Positions 51,742-60,569 are shown, counted from the stretch's first letter. The stretch is DNA of 64,000 nucleotides from Asaia bogorensis (GCA_945901855.1 CAMDLT010000011.1:1-64000); one strand, 5' to 3'. Notes: generated by a model from the sequence alone, not told the origin. A program made the numbers and translations.

Positions 51742-52607
51742 TCGGCGGCTTCCTTTGTTTCGTCGCGCGGACCGTGGCCCGCTTCGCGGCGCGTGGCGCA
51801 ATGGTCGCTGTCGGAACACACGAACATGCGCCCGCCTTGGTCGTCGGTCACGACCTCGTCAAGAAACGAATCGTGCGCGCCGCACAAAGCGCAACTCTCC
51901 GTCCAGCTTTCGATGCGAAACGGGTGGTCTTCGAAATCGAGCGAGCGCACGGGCGTGTAGGGCGGCACGGCGTAGATGCGCTTTTCGCGCCCCGCACCGA
52001 ACAGCATCAAAGCCGGATTGCGGTCGAGCTTGGGATTGTCGAATTTTGGAATCGGCGACGGTTTCATCAGATAGCGCCCGTCGACGATGACCGGATAGTC
52101 GTAGCCGGTGGCGATCTGGCCGAAGCGCGCAACGTCCTCGTAGAGTTTCACATGCATGACCGAATAGTCGGCATTCGCATGCATGCGCCGTGTTTCGGCC
52201 TCGCGCGGCTCGAGCCAGCGCAGCGGTTCCGGAATCGGCACCTGGAAGACCATGATCTGGTCTTCGCGCAGTCGGCCTTCGGGGATGCGATGGCGCGTTT
52301 GGATGATCGTGGCGTCGGCCGTGCGCGTGGTCGTTGCAACGTCGGTCGTGTTGGCGAACAGTCGGCGGATCGACACGGCATTTGTCGTATCGTCCGCCCC
52401 CTGGTCGATGACCTTCAGCACGTCGTTGCGCCCGACGATTGCGGCCGTCACTTGGATTCCGCCCGTCCCCCAGCCGTAGGGCAGCGGCATTTCGCGACTG
52501 GCGAACGGCACCTGGTAACCCGGAATCGCCACCGCCTTCAGCAGCGAGCGGCGGATCATGCGTTTGGTCTGTTCGTCCAAATACGCAAAGTTATAGCCTT
52601 CGATCAT
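51738..52607 (-). CDS. phnJ: Alpha-D-ribose 1-methylphosphonate 5-phosphate C-P lyase PhnJ
   Basis: A 289-aa radical-SAM enzyme that cleaves the C-P bond, giving methane (or another alkane) and the 1,2-cyclic phosphate. The four Cys are near the C-terminus in ESCALCGAHDSFLDEV and FVCSDSDHC; three of them hold the 4Fe-4S cluster. The N-terminal FAYLDEQTKRMIRRSLLKAVAIPGYQVPFASREMPLPYGWGTGG matches PhnJ. ATG 52607 overlaps phnI by 4 nt. Confidence 0.97.
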   Translation of the reverse strand: MIEGYNFAYLDEQTKRMIRRSLLKAVAIPGYQVPFASREMPLPYGWGTGGIQVTAAIVGRNDVLKVIDQGADDTTNAVSIRRLFANTTDVATTTRTADATIIQTRHRIPEGRLREDQIMVFQVPIPEPLRWLEPREAETRRMHANADYSVMHVKLYEDVARFGQIATGYDYPVIVDGRYLMKPSPIPKFDNPKLDRNPALMLFGAGREKRIYAVPPYTPVRSLDFEDHPFRIESWTESCALCGAHDSFLDEVVTDDQGGRMFVCSDSDHCATRREAGHGPRDETKEAAE

Positions 52608-53677
52608 TCGGCGGCCTCGCGCGTGGTATCGGCGCGGATGCGCCGAATGAGATTGAGTTCGGACTGGAAGTCCACGTAATGCGGCAGTTTCAGATGCTGC
52701 ACGAAGCCCGAGGCTTCGACATTGTCGGCGTGCGAGAGCACGAATTCCTCGTCCTGGGCGGGCGAGGTGCGTTCTTCGCCCAGTTCGCCCGCGCGCAGCG
52801 AGCGGTCGACAAGCGCCATTGCCATCGCTTTGCGTTCGCTTTCGCCGAACACGAGCCCGTAGCCGCGCGTAAACTGGGCGGGGACGTCGCGCGAGCCCTG
52901 GAACTGGTTGATCATCTCGCACTCGGTTACGCGCGCTTCGCCGATGCAAACGGCAAAGCCGAGTTCCTCGGGCACGATTTCGATCTCGACATCGCCGATA
53001 CGAATTTCGCCCGCAAACGGATGCGTCGACGAATAGCCGCGCTGCGTAGAGTAGCCAAGCGCCAGCAAAAACCCTTCGTCGCCGCGTGCCAGATTCTGCA
53101 GCCGCAAGGCGCGTTCGGCCGGGAAGCGCAGCGGATCACGCGTGAGATCGGGCGGGCTCGCATCGGCAGTCTCGACGCGCTCGATCAGTCCTTCGCGGTC
53201 GAGAATATCGAGAGCGCGGGGACTGGGCGTCGATTCGGTTTGCGCCGCGGCAATCTGCGTCGGCGCCGATTCGGCGGCGAGTTTGAAGTCGAGCAGGCGG
53301 TGCGTGTAGTCGAATGTCGGTCCCAAAATTTGGCCGCCCGGCAAATCCTTGTAGGTCGCTGAAATGCGCCGAATCGGGCGCATCTTGTCGGTGTCGATGG
53401 GCAGACTTTCGGCCAAACGCGGCAAGGTCGTCCGATAGGCGCGCAGCAGAAAAATCGCTTCGACCAGATCGCCGCGCGCTTGCTTGATGGCAAGCGCCGC
53501 AAGTCCGCGATCGTAAAGCGAGCCTTCCGCCATCACGCGATCGACCGCGAGCGACATTTGCCCGTCGATCTGCGCCAGCGACAATTCGGGCGTTGCGGCG
53601 TCGCCACGCCGCGCCGCATTGAGCAGCGCGTGCGAAGCTTCGATGGCGCGCTCGCCGCCTTTGACTGCAACATACAT
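52604..53677 (-). CDS. phnI: C-P lyase subunit PhnI
   Basis: A 357-aa protein whose start MYVAVKGGERAIEASHALL and motifs YDRGLAALAIKQARGDLVEAIFLLRAYR and DHVVEA-type segments match PhnI. It displaces adenine from ATP to attach the phosphonate to ribose triphosphate. It lies 3 nt after phnH in the same direction. Confidence 0.96.
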   Translation of the reverse strand: MYVAVKGGERAIEASHALLNAARRGDAATPELSLAQIDGQMSLAVDRVMAEGSLYDRGLAALAIKQARGDLVEAIFLLRAYRTTLPRLAESLPIDTDKMRPIRRISATYKDLPGGQILGPTFDYTHRLLDFKLAAESAPTQIAAAQTESTPSPRALDILDREGLIERVETADASPPDLTRDPLRFPAERALRLQNLARGDEGFLLALGYSTQRGYSSTHPFAGEIRIGDVEIEIVPEELGFAVCIGEARVTECEMINQFQGSRDVPAQFTRGYGLVFGESERKAMAMALVDRSLRAGELGEERTSPAQDEEFVLSHADNVEASGFVQHLKLPHYVDFQSELNLIRRIRADTTREAAE

Positions 53678-53680
53678 GGG

Positions 53681-54259
53681 CTAGACCTCCACGCGCGTTG
53701 TGCGCGGCAATGCGAGCACCGCGGCGCCCGCAACAAACACGATGTCGAGGCCGCGCGGGAAAATCTCGTGCAGCATGGCGCGTTCGGTCCAAAATTTGGG
53801 CGACAGTCCTGCTATTTGGGCCGTGTGCGCGGTCTCGATCCCAGGCCCGCGCAGCACAAGCGGCCCGGGCGCTGCAATATGCGGCACCTCAATCACCAGC
53901 GTGCTCGATCGATCGGGATATTCGTTGGTTCCGGCATCAAGCTCCGCGAGGGCCGGACACTCGGCTGCCATCGCGAACGCAAAACGCGACATGCCCGCAG
54001 TGGCGACTATTTTCGCGCCGCAATGGAAGCGCACCCAGTCGGCTGCGGGCACGCAAGACGCGCTCAGCCACACGGGCGTGTCGATATCGGCAAGCGCAAG
54101 CGCAATGGCGGCCGCGGCGATGCCAAATCCGGCGGGCGCTTTGACAGGGGCTGCGAACGTCACAACGCGACCCGGACGCGCCATCGCATCGAGCAGGGCG
54201 CGAAAAGCAGTCTGCGAGTCGGCAACGGGATCTGCAAAACCGGCTTCGAGGGAATCCAT
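53681..54259 (-). CDS. phnH: C-P lyase subunit PhnH
   Basis: A 192-aa PhnH-type subunit, start MDSLEAGFADPVADSQTAFRALLDAMARPGR, with LADIDTPVWLS and ILRGPGIE-like LVLRGPGIETAHTAQ. It forms the core complex with G, I and J; it has no catalytic motif of its own. It lies 3 nt after phnG. Confidence 0.95.
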   Translation of the reverse strand: MDSLEAGFADPVADSQTAFRALLDAMARPGRVVTFAAPVKAPAGFGIAAAAIALALADIDTPVWLSASCVPAADWVRFHCGAKIVATAGMSRFAFAMAAECPALAELDAGTNEYPDRSSTLVIEVPHIAAPGPLVLRGPGIETAHTAQIAGLSPKFWTERAMLHEIFPRGLDIVFVAGAAVLALPRTTRVEV

Positions 54260-54262
54260 CGG

Positions 54263-54715
54263 CTACTCCCGAACCATCGTGAAAAAATCGACCTTGCTGG
54301 TCGCGGCGTGCGCCGCTTGGCGGGCGACCCGAATTGCCTGAATCGCCGCAAGATTCGCCACCTGTCGGCGAGCGGCGTCGTGGCCGCGCTGCAGCAACGC
54401 ATCGAACATGGCCGCGTGTTCGGCCTGCTGCTTGTCGCGGCCCATCACATAGCCAAAGCCCATCGGGCCTTTGTCGTCGAACCGCACGACGCAGCGCGTG
54501 ACCGTCGCCTCGCCGAAATTGAATGCAGCGCCGCGTCCGCCAATGCGCCCACGCAACAAAGCCAGACCTGTTTCAGGCGGCCGTACGAAATTCGCAGCCG
54601 GCTGGGGTCCCAACGCAGCATAGGCCGCAGCAAGTTCGGTTGCCGCGGCTTTGGCCAGCACGCCCATCCAGCGCTGGCGTTCGTCAGGGACGGCTGTTGG
54701 CGTCATGTCTGTCAT
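54263..54715 (-). CDS. phnG: C-P lyase subunit PhnG
   Basis: A 150-aa PhnG: RQRWMGVLAKAAATELAAA, FNFGEATVTRCVVRFDDKGPMGFGYVMGRD and AKVDFFTMV-like TSKVDFFTMVRE. It is the first gene of the phnGHIJKLMN operon. The track start at 54769 would put both PhnF operators inside the gene, so ATG 54715 (MTDMTPTAV) is used. It is divergent from phnF. Confidence 0.93.
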   Translation of the reverse strand: MTDMTPTAVPDERQRWMGVLAKAAATELAAAYAALGPQPAANFVRPPETGLALLRGRIGGRGAAFNFGEATVTRCVVRFDDKGPMGFGYVMGRDKQQAEHAAMFDALLQRGHDAARRQVANLAAIQAIRVARQAAHAATSKVDFFTMVRE

Positions 54716-54730
54716 TTTTGTGTCATCCAA

Positions 54731-54744
54731 CTTGTCTATACAAG
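54731..54744. promoter_or_regulatory. PhnF-type operator 1
   Basis: CTTGTCTATACAAG is a near-perfect palindrome that fits the HutC/GntR pattern GT-N-TA-N-AC. It is 15 bp upstream of the phnG start, in the divergent phnG-phnF region. Confidence 0.7.
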
Positions 54745-54768
54745 AATCTTGTAAGCACTTAACCAACA

Positions 54769-54782
54769 CTTATCTAGACAAG
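54769..54782. promoter_or_regulatory. PhnF-type operator 2
   Basis: CTTATCTAGACAAG repeats operator 1 with two base changes and a better centre (CTAG). The two centres are 38 bp apart. Binding here would control phnF itself as well as phnG. Confidence 0.68.
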
Positions 54783-54855
54783 ATGATGCCTACGCGACTA
54801 GCGTGTTTGGAAGAAGTTTTTGTGGCGCTTTGCAGACGCGCCCCTCGAGGCACCG

Positions 54856-55587
54856 ATGGCAGACCCGATTTTTGGCGACGATACGAGCCCGGCCGTGTGG
54901 AAGCGCATCGAGGAGGCGCTGTTCCGCGAAATAGCCGCGCGCGGCAACAAACCCGGCGAAAAGCTCGACTCCGAAGGCGCGCTTGCGCGTCGGTTCGGGG
55001 TGAACCGCCACACGATCAGGCGCGCGATCGGCGGACTGGTACAGCGCGGGCTGGTGCGCGTGGAACAGGGACGCGGATCGTTTCTGGTCGGCGCAGCAGT
55101 CGATTACGCGCTGGGTCCGCGCACGCGCTTTTCCGAGAATTTGCTGCGCCAAGGGCGCGCACCGCGCCACGAGATTTTGGGCATCGTCGATATCTACGCG
55201 TCCAAGCCGATTGCCAAGGCGCTCGAACTGCGCGTCGGCCGACCGGTCGTGGCGTGGCGCGCGGTCGGCAGTGCCGACAACAGCCCAACGAGCTACGCGC
55301 TGCATTATTTTCCGGCCGAGCGCCTGCCCGGCATCGGGGAAGCGCTGCGCACGCATCGCTCCATCAGCAAGGCGCTGGCGACATTGGGCCATGGCGACTA
55401 TCGGCGGAAGTCGACGCGCATAACCGCGCGCCTGGCCGAAGCCGACGAAATCGAGTTGCTGGGCCTTACATCCGCGCGGCCCGTACTTGTCTCGCAAAGC
55501 GTCAATGTGGCGCAAGACGGCGCGCCGATCGATTTTGGCATCACGAGTTTTGCCGCCGACCGGGTGCAACTGACGCTCGACATGTAG
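54856..55587 (+). CDS. phnF: GntR/HutC-family phosphonate repressor PhnF
   Basis: A 243-aa regulator. The N-terminal wHTH (VWKRIEEALFREIAARGNKPGEKLDSEGALARRFGVNRHTIRRAIGGLVQRGLVRVEQGRGSFLV) is followed by a UTRA effector domain (about residues 90-235, FSENLLRQGRAPRHEIL). ATG 54856 has GAGG 5 nt before it. It lies between the phnGHIJKLMN and phnCDEE operons, convergent with phnE2 (2 nt apart) and divergent from phnG. It likely represses until a phosphonate-derived ligand binds. Confidence 0.93.
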   Translation: MADPIFGDDTSPAVWKRIEEALFREIAARGNKPGEKLDSEGALARRFGVNRHTIRRAIGGLVQRGLVRVEQGRGSFLVGAAVDYALGPRTRFSENLLRQGRAPRHEILGIVDIYASKPIAKALELRVGRPVVAWRAVGSADNSPTSYALHYFPAERLPGIGEALRTHRSISKALATLGHGDYRRKSTRITARLAEADEIELLGLTSARPVLVSQSVNVAQDGAPIDFGITSFAADRVQLTLDM

Positions 55588-55589
55588 GG

Positions 55590-56459
55590 CTAGCCCGCAA
55601 GCGCTTGCTTGCCGACCAGCTTTTCGCGCAACGCCCGCGACACCACGTCGATGATCGAGACCGTGACCAGAATCATGAGCACGATGAAACACACCTGGTC
55701 CCAGTCGTTGATGCGAATGCGGTCGGCGAGTGCGAGGCCAATGCCGCCCGCCCCCACCACGCCCAGCACCGTGGCAGAGCGCGTGTTGCTCTCGAAGTAA
55801 TAGAGCACGTTCGAAATGAACACGGGCAGCACTTGCGGCACGACCGAGAAGCGCATTTCGAGCAACGGGCTTGCGCCCGACGCCCGCACGCCGTCGCCCT
55901 GCTCGCGTTCGACGTTTTCGATCGCTTCCGAAAAAAGTTTCGACAATGTGCCGATGTCCGACAAGGCCAACGCCATGACGCCCGCAAACGGACCGAGACC
56001 CACTGCGCTTACGAATACAAGCGCCCAGATCAGCGCGTCGACGCCGCGAAACCCGTCGAGACTGCGCCGGATGCCGAAATGGAAAATGCGGTTCGACACG
56101 ATGTTGCGTGCCGCTAGAAAGCCGATCGGAACCGCGGCCAAGGCCGCAAGGCCCGTGCCCAAAAACGCCATGGCGAGTGTTTCGCCCATGCCGCTGAGGA
56201 AATACAGAAACCAACCGCCATGGCTCGGCGGAAACAGAAACTGGAACAGCCATCCGAGCTTGCCGAGACCTGCGAAGAAGCGGTCCCAGCCAATGCCCAT
56301 CCACCAGAAACCGAACACAACGAAGGCCGCGATCGCAACGAGCGTGGCAAACTGGTTGCGTTTGCGGCGCCGTTCGGCCTTGTAAATCAGGGGATAGCGA
56401 GCTTCCAACGTCGATATCTCGTTGGCATGCGGCAGTGCAGTTTCAATTCGCGGCGACAT
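55590..56459 (-). CDS. phnE2: Phosphonate ABC transporter permease PhnE (second copy)
   Basis: A 289-aa permease with six hydrophobic segments and the BPD_transp motif FSEAIENVEREQGDGVRASGASPLLEMRFSVVPQVLP (EAA loop). It pairs with the first PhnE as a heterodimeric channel. The start at 56459 overlaps the phnE1 stop by 1 nt. It is the last gene of phnCDE1E2. Confidence 0.95.
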   Translation of the reverse strand: MSPRIETALPHANEISTLEARYPLIYKAERRRKRNQFATLVAIAAFVVFGFWWMGIGWDRFFAGLGKLGWLFQFLFPPSHGGWFLYFLSGMGETLAMAFLGTGLAALAAVPIGFLAARNIVSNRIFHFGIRRSLDGFRGVDALIWALVFVSAVGLGPFAGVMALALSDIGTLSKLFSEAIENVEREQGDGVRASGASPLLEMRFSVVPQVLPVFISNVLYYFESNTRSATVLGVVGAGGIGLALADRIRINDWDQVCFIVLMILVTVSIIDVVSRALREKLVGKQALAG

Positions 56460-57334
56460 CAGTGGCGGCCCTCGCCCATCAAACCGGATCGCAACCGCTC
56501 GCACACCATGTCGATGGTCGCCACGGTCGCGATGATCATCAGCAAGATTGCCGAAATTTCGGGATAGATGAACTGGCGCACGGCCAGCAGCAGCTCTTCG
56601 CCGATGCCGCCCGCGCCGACAAACCCAAGCACGGCGGCCGAGCGCACGTTGATCTCGAAGCGCAGCAGCGCGTAGCTCACGTAGTTCGGCATCACTTGCG
56701 GCGACACGGCGAAAACCATCGTCTGCCACCACGAGCCGCCCGCCGACTGCACGCCCTCGACCGAGCGCGTATCGACGTTTTCGTTCACTTCCGCAAAGAG
56801 CTTGCCGAGCGCGCCGGTCGAATGGATGAAGATCGCCAGCATTCCCGGAAAAGCGCCCAACCCGAACGCAAACACGAAGATCAGCGCGTAGACCAGCTCG
56901 GGCACGGCGCGAAAGATTTCGAAGATCCGCCGGACGACCCACACGCTCTTGCGCGACGGATTGAGATTGGCGGACGCGTAGAAACAGCCAAGATAGGCCG
57001 CCCCAAACGCCAGCAACGTCGCAAGGCCTGCGATCAGAATCGTTTCGAACAGCAGCCGCAGCCAATGCCAGAAACCCCAATACCATTCGGCCATATCCGC
57101 GCCGAAAGTTTCGAGGCGCAAGACCGGCACGGTCCGCCAAATATAGGCCCAAGCCCCCGGCAGCCCTTCGATCAGGTTGCGCGGATTGACTTCGGCCATG
57201 TAGACCGACAATGCCGTCAAAACGAGGAGAACAAGACCGCCCAGCCAGAGCTGGCGCCGCTTGTCGCGGCGCTGGCTCTGCCAGGCGATCTCGAACCGAT
57301 CGACCGCGTCGGGTGCTGTCGCGGCAGCGCTCAT
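56459..57334 (-). CDS. phnE1: Phosphonate ABC transporter permease PhnE (first copy)
   Basis: A 291-aa permease with about six membrane segments, the EAA loop (FAEVNENVDTRSVEGVQSAGGSWWQTMVFAVSPQVMPNYVSY) and GFVGAGGIGEELLLAV. It belongs between phnD and phnE2 in the import operon. It lies 7 nt downstream of phnD. Confidence 0.95.
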   Translation of the reverse strand: MSAAATAPDAVDRFEIAWQSQRRDKRRQLWLGGLVLLVLTALSVYMAEVNPRNLIEGLPGAWAYIWRTVPVLRLETFGADMAEWYWGFWHWLRLLFETILIAGLATLLAFGAAYLGCFYASANLNPSRKSVWVVRRIFEIFRAVPELVYALIFVFAFGLGAFPGMLAIFIHSTGALGKLFAEVNENVDTRSVEGVQSAGGSWWQTMVFAVSPQVMPNYVSYALLRFEINVRSAAVLGFVGAGGIGEELLLAVRQFIYPEISAILLMIIATVATIDMVCERLRSGLMGEGRH

Positions 57335-57341
57335 GGCCGCG

Positions 57342-58271
57342 TCAGGACGCGCGACGCTGGGCTTGGTTGAACTTGATCATCTCGATCACTTCCAAGTAGA
57401 GCGAGTGCTGGGCCGGCAGGAAGCCCTTCGAGTTGTTGGCGGTGATCTGCTTGAAACCTTCCGGATCGGCCGTCACGAATTCGAGCATCGCCTTGCGCAG
57501 GTCGTCGCGCATCGCTTGCGGCAGATCTTTGCGCACCACCCACGGGCTTTCCGGAATGTCGGGCGAGGTCCATACGACGCGCACCGAGTCCTTCGCGATC
57601 AGGTTTTTGTCCCACATGCGCTGGAATACGCTGTCGGTCGCCGAGCGGTACCACACGAAACCCGCATCGTACTGGCCATTGACGATGGCCAGCGCCACGT
57701 TGTCGTGGCTGCCGGCAAAGCCGGTGCGCGCGAAAAACGTGTTCGCGGGCGTGCCCGCTTTCGACAGGAAGTAGTTGGGGGCAACGAAGCCCGAGGCCGA
57801 GTTGGGATCGACGAGAGCAAGCGTCTTGCCGCGCAGATCTTCGATCTTCTGGGCCGGGCTGTCGCTGCGCACGATAATCACCGAACGATACGCCGCAACG
57901 CCGTTGATGTCGGTTTCGACGACGATCGGCTCGACATTGCCGTTCGTCACTTCGTAGGCGCGGGCGTACGAAGCGGGGCCGTGGAACGCCATTTCGACGC
58001 GCCGGGCGCGCTGGGCCTCGATGATGCCGGCATAGTCGGTCGCGGTGAAAAGCCGGACTTCGACGCCGAAGGTACGGCTAAGATACGCCTGCAATGCGGC
58101 ATAGCGGCTCATCACCGTCTGCTGGTTTTCGGCCGGGATTACTGCGACGTTGAGAACCGGGAACTGGGCGCGCCAGCTGGCCTGCGCTTGCGCGCGCGGC
58201 ACAGCAAAAGCGGGGGCGATCAAGGCGGCGCCGGCGGCGCCGGCGATCATTTGACGGCGTGTTGGTTTCAT
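57342..58271 (-). CDS. phnD: Phosphonate-binding periplasmic protein PhnD
   Basis: A 309-aa receptor with a Tat-like signal (MKPTRRQMIAGAAGAALIAPAF). PhnD features include VAVIPAENQQTVMSRYAALQAYLSRTFGVEV, MAFHGPASYARAYEV and ALVDPNSASGFVAPNYFL. It binds phosphonates (for example 2-aminoethylphosphonate or methylphosphonate). The ATG at 58271 has GAGGAG 8 nt upstream; the track start at 58355 is too early. Confidence 0.95.
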   Translation of the reverse strand: MKPTRRQMIAGAAGAALIAPAFAVPRAQAQASWRAQFPVLNVAVIPAENQQTVMSRYAALQAYLSRTFGVEVRLFTATDYAGIIEAQRARRVEMAFHGPASYARAYEVTNGNVEPIVVETDINGVAAYRSVIIVRSDSPAQKIEDLRGKTLALVDPNSASGFVAPNYFLSKAGTPANTFFARTGFAGSHDNVALAIVNGQYDAGFVWYRSATDSVFQRMWDKNLIAKDSVRVVWTSPDIPESPWVVRKDLPQAMRDDLRKAMLEFVTADPEGFKQITANNSKGFLPAQHSLYLEVIEMIKFNQAQRRAS

Positions 58272-58302
58272 CGGGGAACTCCTCTTTGGCGGATTGGAAA
58301 TT

Positions 58303-59130
58303 CTAGTTTGCGAGTTGGCGGGGCGCGTCGGCGCGCACGGCGGTATCGGTGGCAATCAGGCGCGAGAAGCCCGCCTCCGCCCCTGTTTCGGCCGACATGT
58401 CGTCGCCGTAGATCGTGCGTACGGCAGCAGCGTCGAGCAATTCGGGCACGCCGTCGAAGACGACCTTGCCGCCGCGCATGCCCACGATGCGTCGGCAATA
58501 GCTGCGTGCCGCATCCAGATCGTGCAGATTGACCACGACCGTAATGCCGTCGGCCCGGTTGATGCGCGCGAGCGTATCCATGACCATGCGTGCACTGCGC
58601 GGATCGAGCGATGCGATCGGCTCGTCCGCCAGGATCATGCGCGGCTGCTGGCTCAGCGCGCGCGCGATCGCCACACGCTGCTGCTGGCCGCCGGACAGGG
58701 TGTCGGCGCGCTGCAAAGCCAGCTCCGCGATATCCACGCGCTCAAGGCACCGGATGGCAAGCGCGCGTTCGGCGGCCGTGAATTGCATCAGCAACGACGG
58801 CACCAAACTGCGATAGGCAAGGCGGCCCACCAGCACATTGGTCACCACATCGAGCCGCTTCACCAGATTGAATTGCTGGAAGATCATTGCGCACTGGGCG
58901 CGCCATTTGCGAAGGGCCAAACCGCGCAAACTCGCCACATCCACATCGCCCGCCAGAATGCGCCCGCTCGTGGGATCGGCCAGCCGGTTGATCATGCGCA
59001 GCAGGGTCGATTTGCCCGCACCCGAACGGCCGATGATGCCGACCATCTCGCCGTCGGCAATATCGAGGCTGACGCCGTCGACAGCAGCGGTTGCGCCGAA
59101 TTTCTTGGTCAGTGCGGCAATACGCAGCAT
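58303..59130 (-). CDS. phnC: Phosphonate ABC transporter ATPase PhnC
   Basis: A 275-aa ATPase with Walker A GRSGAGKSTLLRMIN, Q-loop MIFQQFNLVKRLDVVTNVLVGRL (a PhnC-typical segment), signature LSGGQQQRVAIARAL, Walker B MILADEPIASLDP and switch His in VNLHDLD. It is the first gene of phnCDE1E2. ATG 59130 is the natural start; the track ORF begins further upstream. Confidence 0.96.
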   Translation of the reverse strand: MLRIAALTKKFGATAAVDGVSLDIADGEMVGIIGRSGAGKSTLLRMINRLADPTSGRILAGDVDVASLRGLALRKWRAQCAMIFQQFNLVKRLDVVTNVLVGRLAYRSLVPSLLMQFTAAERALAIRCLERVDIAELALQRADTLSGGQQQRVAIARALSQQPRMILADEPIASLDPRSARMVMDTLARINRADGITVVVNLHDLDAARSYCRRIVGMRGGKVVFDGVPELLDAAAVRTIYGDDMSAETGAEAGFSRLIATDTAVRADAPRQLAN

Positions 59131-59192
59131 CGTTGGGCTCCCTTGCGACAGGCAGGGGATACGCGGCGTATGGCGGTGCTTCAATTACGGGT

Positions 59193-59233
59193 CCGCGAAG
59201 TTTTCGCGGCATATTTATGTCAAACAAATGACG
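59193..59233 (-). promoter_or_regulatory. phnC leader: hairpin and palindromic box
   Basis: CCGCGAA-GTT-TTCGCGG is a perfect 7-bp inverted repeat (59193-59209). Next to it TGTCA-AACAAA-TGACG (59218-59233) is a near palindrome in AT-rich sequence. Both lie between tRNA-Leu and phnC and may serve as promoter/operator. They do not match the PhnF sites, and a PhoB box (direct TGTCA repeats) is not clear. Confidence 0.35.
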
Positions 59234-59299
59234 GAGCCTGCGATTCGCGCGTCGCGGGAAACGCCGAAGCTCGGCAGCCTCAAAAATCAGTCTGGAATT

Positions 59300-59385
59300 T
59301 GGTGCCCCGGGTCGGACTTGAACCAACATGTCCTTGCGGACAACAGATTTTGAGTCTGCCGCGTCTACCGTTTCGCCACCGGGGC
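59300..59385 (-). tRNA. tRNA-Leu, anticodon CAA
   Basis: Read on the minus strand: acceptor GCCCCGG pairs with CCGGGGC, followed by discriminator A and an encoded CCA. The anticodon stem CAGA/TCTG holds loop CTCAAAA, anticodon CAA (reads UUG). The variable arm TGTCCGCAAGGACA is long, as in class II tRNAs, and the T loop is GGTTCAAGTCC. The D arm is GTGGCGAAACGGTAGACGC. Length is 86 nt. Confidence 0.95.
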
Positions 59386-59474
59386 ACCAGGCCGTACGGA
59401 GGCGCGATCATAGGGACGAAATCGCTGCGGTCAACCCCTTGGGTGAAGCCGACGGGCGGGCTAGACTCCGGTCC

Positions 59475-59954
59475 ATGGTTGCCTCGTCCAAGACTCTGGC
59501 TATCTTCGTGGCGCTGGGATCGGCTGCGACGTTGGGCAGCGCCCTGGCGTTCCAACATTGGGGCGGATTGGCGCCGTGCGAGTTGTGCTACTGGCAGCGC
59601 TACCCCTATTGGGGCGCCATTCCGCTGGCGATTTTAGGGGCTGTTTTACGCGGACGCGCCGCCGCTTTGTGCCTGGCGGGTGCGGCCTTGTGCTTGGCCG
59701 CAACGGCCGGGGTCGGCGCGTTTCATGTCGGAGTCGAGCTCAAATGGTGGCAAGGCACGGCTGCTTGCGGCAGCACGCTCGGGCCTGCCGCGAGCCTGGA
59801 GGAATTGCGTGCGCGCCTGCTTGCAGCGCCGATCGTGCGCTGCGATTCGCCGGCCTGGACCCTGTTCGGCCTGTCGATGGCGGCCTATAATATGGTGATC
59901 GCGACAGGGCTTGCTGCAGTGGCGGGCCTCGCGGCATGGAAGTCGGCACGATGA
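59475..59954 (+). CDS. dsbB: Disulfide bond formation protein DsbB
   Basis: A 159-aa inner-membrane protein with four membrane segments. The active Cys pair is PCELCYWQRYPYW near residues 34-37. The second periplasmic pair is Cys in GTAACGSTLG and VRCDSPAWTLFGLSMAAYN. It reoxidises DsbA, passing electrons to ubiquinone. ATG 59475 is used; the track start is upstream of the tRNA-side sequence. Its stop overlaps coq7 by 4 nt. Confidence 0.94.
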   Translation: MVASSKTLAIFVALGSAATLGSALAFQHWGGLAPCELCYWQRYPYWGAIPLAILGAVLRGRAAALCLAGAALCLAATAGVGAFHVGVELKWWQGTAACGSTLGPAASLEELRARLLAAPIVRCDSPAWTLFGLSMAAYNMVIATGLAAVAGLAAWKSAR

Positions 59955-60505
59955 GCCACGCGCGCAACATGGGTCTGCCGGGCGAGCCCGCCGGCGAAAA
60001 ACTGATCGACCGGGTTTTGCGAGTCGATCTTGCGGGCGAGTACGGGGCCGTGCGGATCTACGAAGGCCAGCTTGCTGTGCTTGGGCGCGACAGCGAGGCA
60101 GGCGCCGCCATCGCCCACATGGCCCACCAAGAGCGCCGCCATCTGCAGACCTTCGAAAAGCTGGTGCCGGCACGGCGCGCGCGGCCGACCGTGCTGCAGC
60201 CGTTGTGGCATGTCGCCGGTTTTGCGCTGGGGGCCGCGACGGCGTTGCTGGGTCCCAAAGCCGCGATGGCCTGCACGGTTGCGGTGGAAGAAGTGATCGA
60301 CGAGCATTACCGAGAGCAGATCGCCGCACTGCCGGACAATGAGGGCGAGCTCAAAGCCACGCTCGAAGAATTTCGGCGCGAAGAAGTCGAACATCGCGAC
60401 GAAGCCTTGGATCGCGGGGCCGAAGACGCGCCGGGCTACGAAGCGCTGCAGGCAGCGATCAAGTTCGGTTCGCGCGCGGCGATCTGGCTTTCTTCGCGCG
60501 TCTGA
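59951..60505 (+). CDS. coq7: Demethoxyubiquinone hydroxylase Coq7
   Basis: A 184-aa di-iron monooxygenase of ubiquinone biosynthesis. The iron ligands are in VDLAGEYGAVRIYEGQ (Glu), HMAHQERRHLQTFE (Glu-x-x-His), EEVIDEHYREQI and FRREEVEHRDEA (Glu-x-x-His). It catalyses the 6-hydroxylation of demethoxyubiquinone. ATG 59951 overlaps dsbB (ATGA); the track start 15 nt upstream is less likely. Confidence 0.95.
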   Translation: MSHARNMGLPGEPAGEKLIDRVLRVDLAGEYGAVRIYEGQLAVLGRDSEAGAAIAHMAHQERRHLQTFEKLVPARRARPTVLQPLWHVAGFALGAATALLGPKAAMACTVAVEEVIDEHYREQIAALPDNEGELKATLEEFRREEVEHRDEALDRGAEDAPGYEALQAAIKFGSRAAIWLSSRV

Positions 60506-60569
60506 TCGGCCAAAATATTTCGCGAAGCTGCCGCTATTTTGCCATGCTTCGCAGGGCATAGTCCGCGCC

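Noticed and set aside
54716-54769. N-terminally extended PhnG from the track
   Set aside because: The extra 18 residues are encoded by the operator region, and typical PhnG starts close to the RQRWM segment.
59193-59233. PhoB box upstream of phnC
   Set aside because: The TGTCA and TGACG elements are inverted, not the tandem direct repeats of a Pho box; kept only as a generic regulatory candidate.
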